NCBI RefSeq assembly: GCF_050038885.1 | Contig: NZ_CP143624.1 | Coordinates: 868,001 to 932,000, forward strand | DNA length: 64,000 bases | Reading direction: 5' to 3' | From: Myxococcus flavus | GTDB taxonomy: Bacteria > Myxococcota > Myxococcia > Myxococcales > Myxococcaceae | Part shown: piece by piece, positions 33,918-42,204 of the stretch | How positions within the stretch are numbered: position 1 is the stretch's first letter | Layout of the letters: every line of letters begins with the position of its first letter | The notes under the pieces: model-generated | The model's input: only the letters and a program-made list of their open reading frames with translations | Database searches by the model: none | What the model was told of the DNA's origin: nothing | Made by a program: the position numbers and the translations under genes

Positions 33918-34200
33918 AGCGCCGTCGATACAATCGAGGAGCACAGACCGATGAGGGCGCAGCACGCCCCACGTCGGCCAGCACGTGGACGCGCCCCACC
34001 CGATTCTCCGGTCCGTCGTGCGGCTTGAGCTGCGCGTTCACGTTCGCTACCGGACGGGCCCTCCTCCGGACCCGCCCTCCCCTGCCAGCGTCCCCTCAGC
34101 ACCGGCGTGCAGCAGTTGCAACCTGAGGTCGACGTTCGTCTTGCCACACCTGGTGAGCCCCCGCCTTCTCACGAGGGAGCTGGGAAGCCGACACGTTCGG

Positions 34201-34815
34201 CTAATTCGCCGTCTCACCCGCCGCCGCCCCATCCTGAGCAGCGCTCGCGGCAGCCTGGGCAGCCTTCGCCTCGGCGAGCGTCTTCGCCTCGGTCTCGGAG
34301 AGGTTCTTCAACGTGGCGAGCCCCTCCTCGAAGCTCTTGCCCACCATCTGGTCCATGTCCATGAACACGGAGAATGCCTTGTGCATGAAGCCGTTCTGGC
34401 CGGACATCACCCAGGTGACCTTGGTGCCGTTATCGGCCCGCTCGAACCGGAAGACCGTGGCGTTGGTGGCCTCGAACGGCTTGATGAACTCGAGCTCGAG
34501 CTCGAGCTGCTCCGGAGGGTTGAGCGAGACAATCGTCATCTTGCCCTCGCCAGCATTGTCGCCACCGAGCCAGGCGACCGAGTGCCCCACCGTGGCGGGA
34601 GTGCCAGCGTAGGTATCCTTCCGGCTGGGGTCGGGCTTCAGGAACGGCGACCAGGTCCCCACCTTGTGGAAGTCGGCCACGAGTGCGAACACCACGTCGG
34701 CCGGCGCACTCACCGTGGTGGAACGCTCGACCTTGAAGGTGGACGGACGTGTCGCGATGAAACCGATGAACGCGACAAGGACAACGGCGAGACCGAGCAG
34801 GATCTTCATGAACAT
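34201..34815 (-). CDS. SRPBCC-family membrane-anchored protein
   Basis: The 204-residue protein starts with one membrane helix (ILLGLAVVLVAFIGFIA). An SRPBCC/START-like domain follows (about 30-175): VERSTTVSAPADVVFALVAD, W.PFLKPDP, then a strand with TKVTWVMSG and a long C-terminal helix KSFEEGLATLKN. The Ala-rich tail after residue 180 is low-complexity. The start is the ATG with GGAGGAG upstream. It probably binds a hydrophobic ligand; the partner is unknown. Confidence 0.82.
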   Translation of the reverse strand: MFMKILLGLAVVLVAFIGFIATRPSTFKVERSTTVSAPADVVFALVADFHKVGTWSPFLKPDPSRKDTYAGTPATVGHSVAWLGGDNAGEGKMTIVSLNPPEQLELELEFIKPFEATNATVFRFERADNGTKVTWVMSGQNGFMHKAFSVFMDMDQMVGKSFEEGLATLKNLSETEAKTLAEAKAAQAAASAAQDGAAAGETAN

Positions 34816-35120
34816 GTGGGACTCCTCCATTCGACTTCGTTTCCTGCTGCGTCGAACGAGCCCCGGAGAAATCGACACGCCGAAGATCTTTTCCCAAGGC
34901 CTCTCCAAGCACTTGAAATTAAAGGCGATTCACAAAGTCCTTCCCCAGCCGGGGACGTGGGCCCCGGAAGTCGCGCCACGATTTCTGGGGCGCCAGCGTC
35001 GCACTGCCGCGACGCGCCGTCGCTTGGTCCGCTGAAAAAACGTCGGCGCGCATCGCGCTTCCGTTGAGTGGAAGCACGTGCGCGCCGAGGTGGAGGAAGC
35101 CGAGTCGCTTCGCAGGCGGC
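34816..35120. other. Intergenic, no supported gene
   Basis: This stretch is 305 bp long. A short coiled-coil-like frame near 35064-35130 (ends with SLRRRLND) could be the C-terminus of a lost gene, but no start is present. Confidence 0.4.
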
Positions 35121-35870
35121 TCAACGACTGACGAAGGCCTTCTCGATGAGGAAGTCGCCGCGCTCGTGTGAGTCGCCTTCCTGGAGGCCGAAGCCTTCGA
35201 GGATGGCCGAGGTCTCCTTGATCATCTCCTGGCTGCCGCAGATGACGACGCGGTCGTGCTCGGGGGAGAGCGGATTCGCACGAAGCATGGCGGTGATGCG
35301 GCCCTGATTCCGGAACGGTTCGCGCGTGACGGTCGGGTGATACGTCAGCTTCTCGCGCACGAGCTCGCCGAGGTACGGGTCGTTCGGCAATTGCTCTTCA
35401 AAGAATGCCGAGTACGAGAGGTCGGCCACGTGACGGACGCCGTGCACCACGGTGACGCGCTCGAAGCGCTCATAGGTCTCGGGGTCCTTCACCATGCTCA
35501 GGAACGGCGCGAGCCCGGTGCCGGTGGCGAGCATCCAGAGATGCCGGCCCGGCCTGAGGTTCGCGACGGTGAGCGTGCCCACCGCCTTCGTGCCCACGAG
35601 CAGCCGATCGCCCGGAGCAACCTTCTGCAGCCGCGAGGTGAGCGGCCCGTCTGGAAGCTTGATGGAATAGAACTCGAGCGTGTCGTCGTAGTTCGCGCTC
35701 GCCATCGAGTACGCGCGCATCAGCGGACGGCCATCGACCTCAAGGCCCATCATCACGAATTGACCGTTCTGAAATCGGAAGCCGCTGTCGCGCGTGCAAA
35801 CGATGGAGAAGAGACGGTCAGACCAGTGCTGCACCGAAAGCACACGCTCAGTCGTGAAACCAGTAGCCAT
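35121..35870 (-). CDS. fpr: Ferredoxin-NADP reductase
   Basis: This 249-residue plant-type bacterial FNR moves electrons between NADPH and ferredoxin/flavodoxin using FAD. The FAD-binding motif is RAYSMAS (RxYS), followed by a pyrophosphate loop in LPDGPLTSRL. The NADP domain has ATGTGLAPFLSM and VICGSQEMIKE, and the C-terminus EKAFVSR matches the short AFVxK tail of subclass I FNRs in Pseudomonas. The length is normal. A 28-codon ORF ends 3 bp upstream, so translation may be coupled. Oxidative-stress regulation is common in this family but no site is identified. Confidence 0.93.
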   Translation of the reverse strand: MATGFTTERVLSVQHWSDRLFSIVCTRDSGFRFQNGQFVMMGLEVDGRPLMRAYSMASANYDDTLEFYSIKLPDGPLTSRLQKVAPGDRLLVGTKAVGTLTVANLRPGRHLWMLATGTGLAPFLSMVKDPETYERFERVTVVHGVRHVADLSYSAFFEEQLPNDPYLGELVREKLTYHPTVTREPFRNQGRITAMLRANPLSPEHDRVVICGSQEMIKETSAILEGFGLQEGDSHERGDFLIEKAFVSR

Positions 35871-35873
35871 TGT

Positions 35874-35960
35874 TCAGCGGTCCTTCGAGGCGAAGTTCCA
35901 GTTCACGAGCGACGTCAAGAACACGTCGACGAACTTCGCGCGGAGGTTTTCGAACTTCAT
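35874..35960 (-). CDS. 28-codon ORF immediately upstream of fpr
   Basis: The ATG at 35960 is preceded by AGGGGCCCC and encodes MKFENLRAKFVDVFLTSLVN plus eight more residues (28 in all), ending 3 bp before the fpr start. The amphipathic sequence and tight spacing suggest a leader peptide or small protein. There is no similarity that I recognise. Confidence 0.4.
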   Translation of the reverse strand: MKFENLRAKFVDVFLTSLVNWNFASKDR

Positions 35961-36193
35961 GGGGCCCCTATAGCCGCATGCCCGCCAGCCTGTCGCCTGT
36001 TTAGCTGGCGCATTGGAATAATACCAATACACTGGAAAACGGCCAACATCCACAGTGTAGACAAAATCCACACAACAGCATGCCACATAAGGGGGCAACC
36101 CGTCGGGTGCCGTCACGGCCCCGTCCGGCCATCAACCGTTGGCATGCAGGAAGATTCCCCCAGCCACGCACAGCGAGGCGGCGTGTCGCCGGC

Positions 36194-37117
36194 CTACTTG
36201 CTCGAGCCCCGGGCCGGCTGTCCGGGTAATGCAGTCAGCAGCCGGTCCACGGCATGGAACACTGCGGCGGCACTGGCTGGATGCCTCACGTAGGCTGCGG
36301 GATTCAGGTGGGAGAGCCGACCCACCAATGAATCCGGCCCGCTCACGTTCACCATGACGATGCGCGTGCCGATGCGCGCCGCGGACGTGAGGACGTCCAG
36401 GGCCGAGCTCGCATCGACGACGACGAGCGGCACGGGCGTGTCACTCTCCGTCACCACGCGGATGCCCTTCTGCGTGAACAACTCCGAGACGAGCGTCATC
36501 AGCCGCGCGTCCGAGAGGCGCACCAGGACGAGCGGGCGCGTCTCCACCTCCACGGCCTCCGCCGCCTTGGGAGCGGCGGTGGGGGTGTTGCCGAGCTCGC
36601 GTACGTCCGAGGTCAGCAGCTCCCGGACGTCCGTGCGCAGGACGTTGCGCACGCGCTTGAGCAGCGAGGCGTCCTTCACCAGCAACTCCTTCAGCCGGCG
36701 CTCACCGTCAGCCGGAAGCTGGGTGAAGGCCACGCCCATCCCTTCCTCGCGAGACCAGGCGACCTGGCCATGGGCGACGAGGAGCTCGGGAGCATCCGGC
36801 AGCTTGATTCGCAGCTCGAGCATGCTGCCCACCGGCAGCGCGCGCGGAGTGCGGATGGCCAGCCCCCCGGCACCGATGTTCTTGCTGAACGCGCGCACCA
36901 CGTCGTCCTGAGTAGCGAACGACAGCTCGAGCACGGCGTCCGCCCTCGCGGGCCGGATGGGAAGAGCGCTCGCTTCGGGCGGGAGCGCCCCCAGCTCCAG
37001 GAGGACGTCCCGGAGCAGCTCGAGGCGCTGTTGCTGCTCGGCACTCAGGGCCTGCGACTGCTGCTGCCCCAGGAGGGCGGTGTACTCCTCGAGGGCGCGT
37101 GCTCTTGGGTTTCCCAT
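36194..37117 (-). CDS. PilZ-domain protein with C-terminal receiver-like domain
   Basis: The 307-residue protein has a helical N-terminus (about 1-50), then a PilZ domain of the myxobacterial type (about 50-140) with RPARADAVLELSF, SKNIGAGGLAIRTP and VAWSREEGMGVAF. After a helical linker the C-terminal domain (about 195-300) looks receiver-like (VLVRLSDARLMTLVSELFTQKGI ... VVDASSALDVL ... RIVMVN) and contains an Asp at the usual site. It may bind cyclic di-GMP and link it to motility or polysaccharide control, although a full RxxxR motif is not obvious. It is a single-gene unit. Confidence 0.8.
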   Translation of the reverse strand: MGNPRARALEEYTALLGQQQSQALSAEQQQRLELLRDVLLELGALPPEASALPIRPARADAVLELSFATQDDVVRAFSKNIGAGGLAIRTPRALPVGSMLELRIKLPDAPELLVAHGQVAWSREEGMGVAFTQLPADGERRLKELLVKDASLLKRVRNVLRTDVRELLTSDVRELGNTPTAAPKAAEAVEVETRPLVLVRLSDARLMTLVSELFTQKGIRVVTESDTPVPLVVVDASSALDVLTSAARIGTRIVMVNVSGPDSLVGRLSHLNPAAYVRHPASAAAVFHAVDRLLTALPGQPARGSSK

Positions 37118-37156
37118 GAGGGCGTTTATCCAGGGCGGCGATGGGCCTGTCGGCGG

Positions 37157-37474
37157 TCAGTGGACCTGGGGTAGCAGGCGGTCGGCAACGGAGACTCCGT
37201 CCCCAGGCTCAATGACGTGGACTTCAATCGCCTTGTGAACACCGCCCGCGATGAAATAGCCCACCCGCACCTCCCCGGTGTCGGTCAGCCGACCTCGCTG
37301 CTTCTCATCCTGCCAGTCGTAGTGGGTGCGGTCATCGATGCGGACGGTGACCTCGTCGCGCGTGGCGGTTTCTCGGATGACCAGGTGGTCCGCCCCCACT
37401 TCCACAACTCTCCCGCTGACCACCTTCTCCACTTTGTTCAGGTGCTCTTGCCCGCTCGGGTGCTGGGTCTGCAT
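37157..37474 (-). CDS. Small hypothetical protein, OB-like beta fold
   Basis: The 105-residue soluble protein is rich in beta strands (SGRVVEVGADHLVIRE, DEVTVRIDDRTHY, EVRVGYFIAGGVHKAIEVHV). It resembles short DUF5666-type proteins with one OB-like domain, but has no export signal. No partner is adjacent. The function is unknown. Confidence 0.6.
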   Translation of the reverse strand: MQTQHPSGQEHLNKVEKVVSGRVVEVGADHLVIRETATRDEVTVRIDDRTHYDWQDEKQRGRLTDTGEVRVGYFIAGGVHKAIEVHVIEPGDGVSVADRLLPQVH

Positions 37475-37865
37475 GGCGCTCCCATCGCGTCAGCCGTGTC
37501 TCCTGACGCCCATTCACCCCAGAAGGTGGAGCCGCCCCGCGCCTGGGCCAACAGGCCCCTGCCCCGGCACGACCGATGGAGCGGTCAGGGGCCGGGCCGA
37601 GAGGGCGTGGACGCAATCGGAATGTGTGCGCCCCCTGCGCCCGGAAGCGGAGCACCGCCCGGACGAGACCTGACCAGGCTGGACGAGCCCATTGCTTGAT
37701 GCTCGACGCAGCACCACCGCCAGCGTCCGCTTCCTCATGCACGCCTCCCGGGGCGGTTGAGCGCAGCGTTCCGGCTGCCGATGGTGCGCCCCTTCCCAGC
37801 ACCAGCCAGCGGCGGCGGGCGGTGGAAACGCGGCCCAGGCATGGACGGAAACCGGAGGGGACCCG
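37475..37865. other. Catalase upstream region, no gene
   Basis: The region of 391 bp contains only antisense or low-complexity frames. The catalase promoter should lie here. I see no clear OxyR or Fur palindrome. Confidence 0.45.
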
Positions 37866-39551
37866 ATGAGCAGGAAGACGGATGAAGCGCTGGTGCAGCA
37901 GCTCGCGCAGGGCACGGGGCACGGGACCGTCAACGACGGGGCGCAGGGCGCGAAGGAGGACCTCCTGACGACGCGCCAGGGCCACCCCGTCTCCAACAAC
38001 CAGAGCATGCGCACCGTGGGGCCGAGAGGGCCGACGACGCTGGAGAACTACCACTTCCTCGAGAAGATCACCCACTTCGACCGGGAGCGCATTCCCGAGC
38101 GCGTGGTGCATGCCCGCGGCGCCGGAGCCTACGGCTACCTCGAAGCCTACGGCACCGTGGGCGACGAGCCCGTGTCGAAGTACACGCGCGCGAAGCTCTT
38201 CCAGCAGAAGGGCAAACGCACGCCGGTGTTCGTGCGCTTCTCCTCCGTCATCCACGGCGGCCACTCCCCGGAGACGCTGAGGGACCCGCGCGGCTTCGCC
38301 GTGAAGTTCTACACGGAGGACGGCAACTGGGACCTGGTGGGCAACAACCTCAAGGTCTTCTTCATCCGCGACGCGATGAAGTTCCCGGACCTGGTCCACG
38401 CCTTCAAGCCCGACCCCGTCACCCACCGGCAGGACACCCGGCGCATCTTCGACTTCGTCAGCCTCTCGCCCGAGGCGCTGCACATGGTGACCTTCCTCTT
38501 CAGCCCCTGGGGAATCCCCGCCAGCTACCGCCACATGGAGGGCTCGGGCGTCAACACGTACAAGTGGGTCAACAGCCAGGGCGAAGCCGTCCTCGTGAAG
38601 TACCACTGGGTGCCCAAGCAGGGCGTGAAGAACCTGCTCCAATCGCAGGCCGAGACGATTCAGGCGAAGAACTTCAATCACGCCACGCAGGACCTGTACG
38701 AGGCCATCGAGCGGGGCGAGCCTCCCGAGTGGGAATTCTGCGTGCAGCTCATGAGCGACGGCGAGCACCCGGAGCTCGACTTCGACCCGCTCGACGCCAC
38801 CAAGCTGTGGCCCGAGGACTCGTTCCCGCTGCGGCCGGTGGGGCGCATGGTGCTGGACCGCAACCCCGTGGAGTACTTCGCGGAAGTGGAGCAGGCCGCC
38901 TTCGGCACGGGCGTGCTGGTGGACGGCCTGGACTTCTCCGACGACAAGCTCCTGCAGGGCCGGACGTTCTCGTACTCGGACACGCAGCGTTACCGGGTGG
39001 GCGCCAACTACCTGGAGCTCCCCATCAACGCCCCGAAGCGGCCGGTGGCCAGCCACCAGCAGGGCGGGCAGATGGCCTACACGGAACCCACCGAGCGCAC
39101 CCGCAACCCGCACGTCAACTATGAGCCCTCGGGGCTGGGCGGCTTGCGCGAGTCACCTCCGGACGGTCCGGACCACATGCCCTTCGTCTCGGGGAACCTG
39201 GTGCGGCAGAAAATCGATCGGCAGAACAACTACCGCCAGGCCGGTGAGCGCTTCCGCAAGTTCGAGGACTGGGAGCGCGACGAACTCATCGGCAACCTCG
39301 TCAAGGCGCTGAAGGGCTGCACGAAGGAAATCCAGGAGCGCATGCTCTGGCACTTCGGTCAGGCGGATGCGGAGTACGGGCGACGCGTGGCCGAGGGCCT
39401 GGGCATGTCCGTCCCGGGCACCCTCCCCGCCTCGCTGCGCGAGCGCCTGCGGCCAGAGGATGTCGCGGCCGCGGTGGGCGGGCCCGATCCGCAGGGCGAC
39501 TCCATCACCTCGCCCAAGGCCACGGGGGAGGAGCCCACCGGGAAGCCCTGA
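37866..39551 (+). CDS. Monofunctional haem catalase
   Basis: This 561-residue catalase breaks down hydrogen peroxide. The catalytic His82 is in RVVHARGAGAYGY, the catalytic Asn160 in DLVGNNLKVFF, and the haem-ligand Tyr lies in RTFSYSDTQRYRVG. The length and absence of the extra C-terminal flavodoxin-like domain place it among small-subunit catalases, with a slightly longer tail (about 60 residues rich in Glu, Pro and Gly). There is no signal peptide, so it is cytoplasmic. It is a single-gene unit. Confidence 0.95.
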   Translation: MSRKTDEALVQQLAQGTGHGTVNDGAQGAKEDLLTTRQGHPVSNNQSMRTVGPRGPTTLENYHFLEKITHFDRERIPERVVHARGAGAYGYLEAYGTVGDEPVSKYTRAKLFQQKGKRTPVFVRFSSVIHGGHSPETLRDPRGFAVKFYTEDGNWDLVGNNLKVFFIRDAMKFPDLVHAFKPDPVTHRQDTRRIFDFVSLSPEALHMVTFLFSPWGIPASYRHMEGSGVNTYKWVNSQGEAVLVKYHWVPKQGVKNLLQSQAETIQAKNFNHATQDLYEAIERGEPPEWEFCVQLMSDGEHPELDFDPLDATKLWPEDSFPLRPVGRMVLDRNPVEYFAEVEQAAFGTGVLVDGLDFSDDKLLQGRTFSYSDTQRYRVGANYLELPINAPKRPVASHQQGGQMAYTEPTERTRNPHVNYEPSGLGGLRESPPDGPDHMPFVSGNLVRQKIDRQNNYRQAGERFRKFEDWERDELIGNLVKALKGCTKEIQERMLWHFGQADAEYGRRVAEGLGMSVPGTLPASLRERLRPEDVAAAVGGPDPQGDSITSPKATGEEPTGKP

Positions 39552-40428
39552 GCGCCGTCCGGGCGTAGACCGACGAGAGGAGCAGGTTTCGGAGGAGGCC
39601 CCGGCATACGGGCTGTGGCTGACGGATGAAACCCCACGGTCGCAGCAGCTCGGGCTGAGGCCCCCAGGCTTCGCCCAGGCTCGCGGCAGCCGCGCCCGGC
39701 CCGTGCGGCGCATACGCGCCTTCCGCAGCGCCTCCTCCGGCGGTGGTGAGCGGCCACCGCGAGGTCCTGGCACTGCGTCCCGGCGACGCGCTCGGCGCGA
39801 AGGCCGTGCGGGCACGGTCCAGTGACAGCCCCTCAAGCGCGGCGATGCGCGCTTTCGTTTTCGTCCCTCAAATCCTGTCATTCCAAGACACAGCGGACAC
39901 TGGAGACAGGAGTGCATTTTCTTTACCCGCACGAGCCAGCCAATCCGTGCGGGCGCGATATACATACAGTGCGCGATCGCCGCGCGTGGCTGGCAGGGAA
40001 CGGGACACATCGAGCGGGCTCCACGCCCGCGCGGCAGCCAACTGCGCCTGCGACGATACATTTGCAACGCGCCTACACCACACACGTCGTGCGGGCCGTC
40101 CGGCAGGGCAGTTGGCCCCTCTTCTTCCCCCTCCACGGGTCGCGGCTGGCCCGATTCTCCCTCTGAGAATGAGCCCGCTCCAGCCCGAATCATACACACC
40201 CGGGCCGCGCTCCCGTGCCGCATGCTGGGAGTGAATCAATTTGTAATCAACCACGCTCCTGCTAATCGTCTCGATACATTCTTGCGAACAGGCCGTGACG
40301 AATGCGGCTCTCGTGACGGGCGCGGCGCGCACGGCACGGCGGCCCATGGGGGGTGGTGGTCCTGCTCGGGCAACCGGCAGCACGGCCCTCCATGGTGGAG
40401 GGCCACCTGCCTTGGAGGGGTGGCACGC
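39552..40428. other. Long intergenic region, no gene supported
   Basis: The region of about 877 bp contains only shadow frames. An 8-bp perfect stem (39926-39933 with 39946-39953) lies in an AT-richer part (39890-39970) that may be a promoter or an RNA element. Further AT-rich sequence lies at 40225-40275. Confidence 0.4.
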
Positions 40429-42075
40429 ATGACACGTGGTGCATCGCTGAAGAGAAGCTATTGGACCGTTGTTCCCACTCACGGCCGGAAGCGGGGCGTG
40501 ATGCTGGGTGCGTTCCTGCTGGCGGGAGCAGCCTCGGCCGAGCTGCCGAACTACACGTTCCAGCTGCAAGCGCGCACCAACCTGGCCGTCAATACGGAGG
40601 AGGGCTCCTACAACGTCGAGCTGGGCAGCCTCCTCCCTGGCAGCTTCAGCATGCCCATCACCAAGGACCGGCAGGTGGGCTTCCAGCTCTCCATCACGCC
40701 GGAGGGACGCCCGGGCATCTGGTACGGCCAGAACGGCGAGGGCCGCCGCATCTACCTGCTCCCTGACGGCCTGGGGCCGGATGCCCACGTCGGCGAGGTC
40801 AGCCTCAACTCGCACCGGCAGGTGGTCTTCTCCGTCACCGGCACGAATGACGCGTCGAAGAACGGCATCTACGTGCTGAACGCGGCCGCGCCGGATGAGC
40901 CGGTGCAGATCGTCCGCTCGCCGCTGGGTTCCTCCAGCTGGTCCAGCCTGGTCATCAACGAGGCGGGACAGATGGCGGCCCGCGTCACGCTGAGCACGGG
41001 CTATGCCTACACGCTGTACACGCCCAACGCGACGGGTGGCTTCGACTCGAAGATTCTCGCGGCGGAGAAGTACGTCGACCCGAGCTACCCCTACACGTTC
41101 CTCTACTCCCCCGGCGCGAACGACCTGGGGCAGATGGCCGCGGCGGTGGACCTGCAGGCGCCCGACTCCGCCTGGTACCAGGAGCTGCGCATCTTCAATC
41201 CGGATGGGACCTCCCAGGCCATCGCGGACACCCGGGGTTACAACCCGGCCTCCAACATCTACCGCTTCGCCTCCGTCCAGCCCGCCATCAACAACCTGGG
41301 CCAGGTGGCCATCCAGGCCACGCTGCTGGATGACGCCGGACGGCGGGTCATCTCCATCCTCCTGTGGGATGGCAACGAGATGAAGGTGGTCGCGCAGGAC
41401 GGAATGGCCGTGCCGGGCGAGCCCGGGGAGTCCATCGGGTCGATTGAGGCCTTCCCCCCCGACATCAACGACCGCGGACATGTGGTCTTCCGGGCCACGC
41501 GCAAGTCGGACGGGTTCCGCGCGGTGTGGCTGGGTGACGGAACGGACCTGAAGCGCGTGGTCACCGAGCACGACATCCTCCCCTCGGACAATGGGGACGC
41601 ACGGGTGGACCAGGAGACGCCCTCCAACCCGGTGTTCGCCGGCACGCCGAACATCAACCGTGACAGCGACATCAGCTTCGGCGTGGGCCTGGCTCCGCCG
41701 GAGACGGACCAGGTGGAATGGGGCACCGCCCTCTACATCGCCCAGTCCTCGCTCTGGACGCCGGGTGAACCGGACGCGGGTACCGAGCCCGACGCGGGCA
41801 CCGAGCCTGACGCGGGTACCGAGCCCGAGCCCGATGCGGGCACCGAGCCCGACGCGGGCACCGAGCCCGAGCCGGACGCGGGTACCGAGCCGGATGCGGG
41901 CACCACCCCGCCGGACGCGGGCTCGGGCACCACCGACCCGCAGCCCGAGTCGGACTCCGGCTGCGGCTGCCAGTCCACCTCGGCCGCCGGCCTCTGGCCC
42001 TTCGCGCTCGCGGGCATCGCGGCCCTGACGCGCCGCCGCTCGCTGAAGCGCCGCGAGCAGGCCCCGCGCGACTGA
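40429..42075 (+). CDS. Exported choice-of-anchor protein with MYXO-CTERM-like tail
   Basis: The 548-residue protein has a signal peptide (KRGVMLGAFLLAGAASA, about 20-37) and a large beta-propeller-like body of repeated segments (NEAGQMAARVTL, NDLGQMAAAVDL, NNLGQVAIQATL, NDRGHVVFRAT). These N..G.V/M blocks about 50-90 residues apart look like choice-of-anchor propeller repeats. A linker of repeated Glu-Pro-Asp-Ala-Gly-Thr follows, then the tail SGCGC, a hydrophobic segment and basic RRRSLKRR, which fits MYXO-CTERM sorting. The ATG follows GGAGGGG. A surface location is expected, with processing at the Cys-containing motif. Ligand or enzyme activity is unknown. Confidence 0.8.
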   Translation: MTRGASLKRSYWTVVPTHGRKRGVMLGAFLLAGAASAELPNYTFQLQARTNLAVNTEEGSYNVELGSLLPGSFSMPITKDRQVGFQLSITPEGRPGIWYGQNGEGRRIYLLPDGLGPDAHVGEVSLNSHRQVVFSVTGTNDASKNGIYVLNAAAPDEPVQIVRSPLGSSSWSSLVINEAGQMAARVTLSTGYAYTLYTPNATGGFDSKILAAEKYVDPSYPYTFLYSPGANDLGQMAAAVDLQAPDSAWYQELRIFNPDGTSQAIADTRGYNPASNIYRFASVQPAINNLGQVAIQATLLDDAGRRVISILLWDGNEMKVVAQDGMAVPGEPGESIGSIEAFPPDINDRGHVVFRATRKSDGFRAVWLGDGTDLKRVVTEHDILPSDNGDARVDQETPSNPVFAGTPNINRDSDISFGVGLAPPETDQVEWGTALYIAQSSLWTPGEPDAGTEPDAGTEPDAGTEPEPDAGTEPDAGTEPEPDAGTEPDAGTTPPDAGSGTTDPQPESDSGCGCQSTSAAGLWPFALAGIAALTRRRSLKRREQAPRD

Positions 42076-42204
42076 CGTCCTTCTCGCTCCTTCCGCGGGA
42101 GCGCGTCCGAAGGCGGCGCGCCCCCGCAACCGCTTCGCCCATTCGGGGGCGCGGCCCGTCTGGGTCGCGCCCCCGTTGTCTCTCCCCTCCTCTCCGGAAG
42201 AACG

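Noticed and set aside
35064..35130. Coiled-coil-like short frame ending SLRRRLND
   Set aside because: It is only about 20 codons with no start, possibly a gene remnant but unsupported.
41766..41930. GC-rich tandem DNA repeat as a possible mobile repeat
   Set aside because: It is explained by the in-frame Glu-Pro-Asp-Ala-Gly-Thr linker of the MYXO-CTERM protein.
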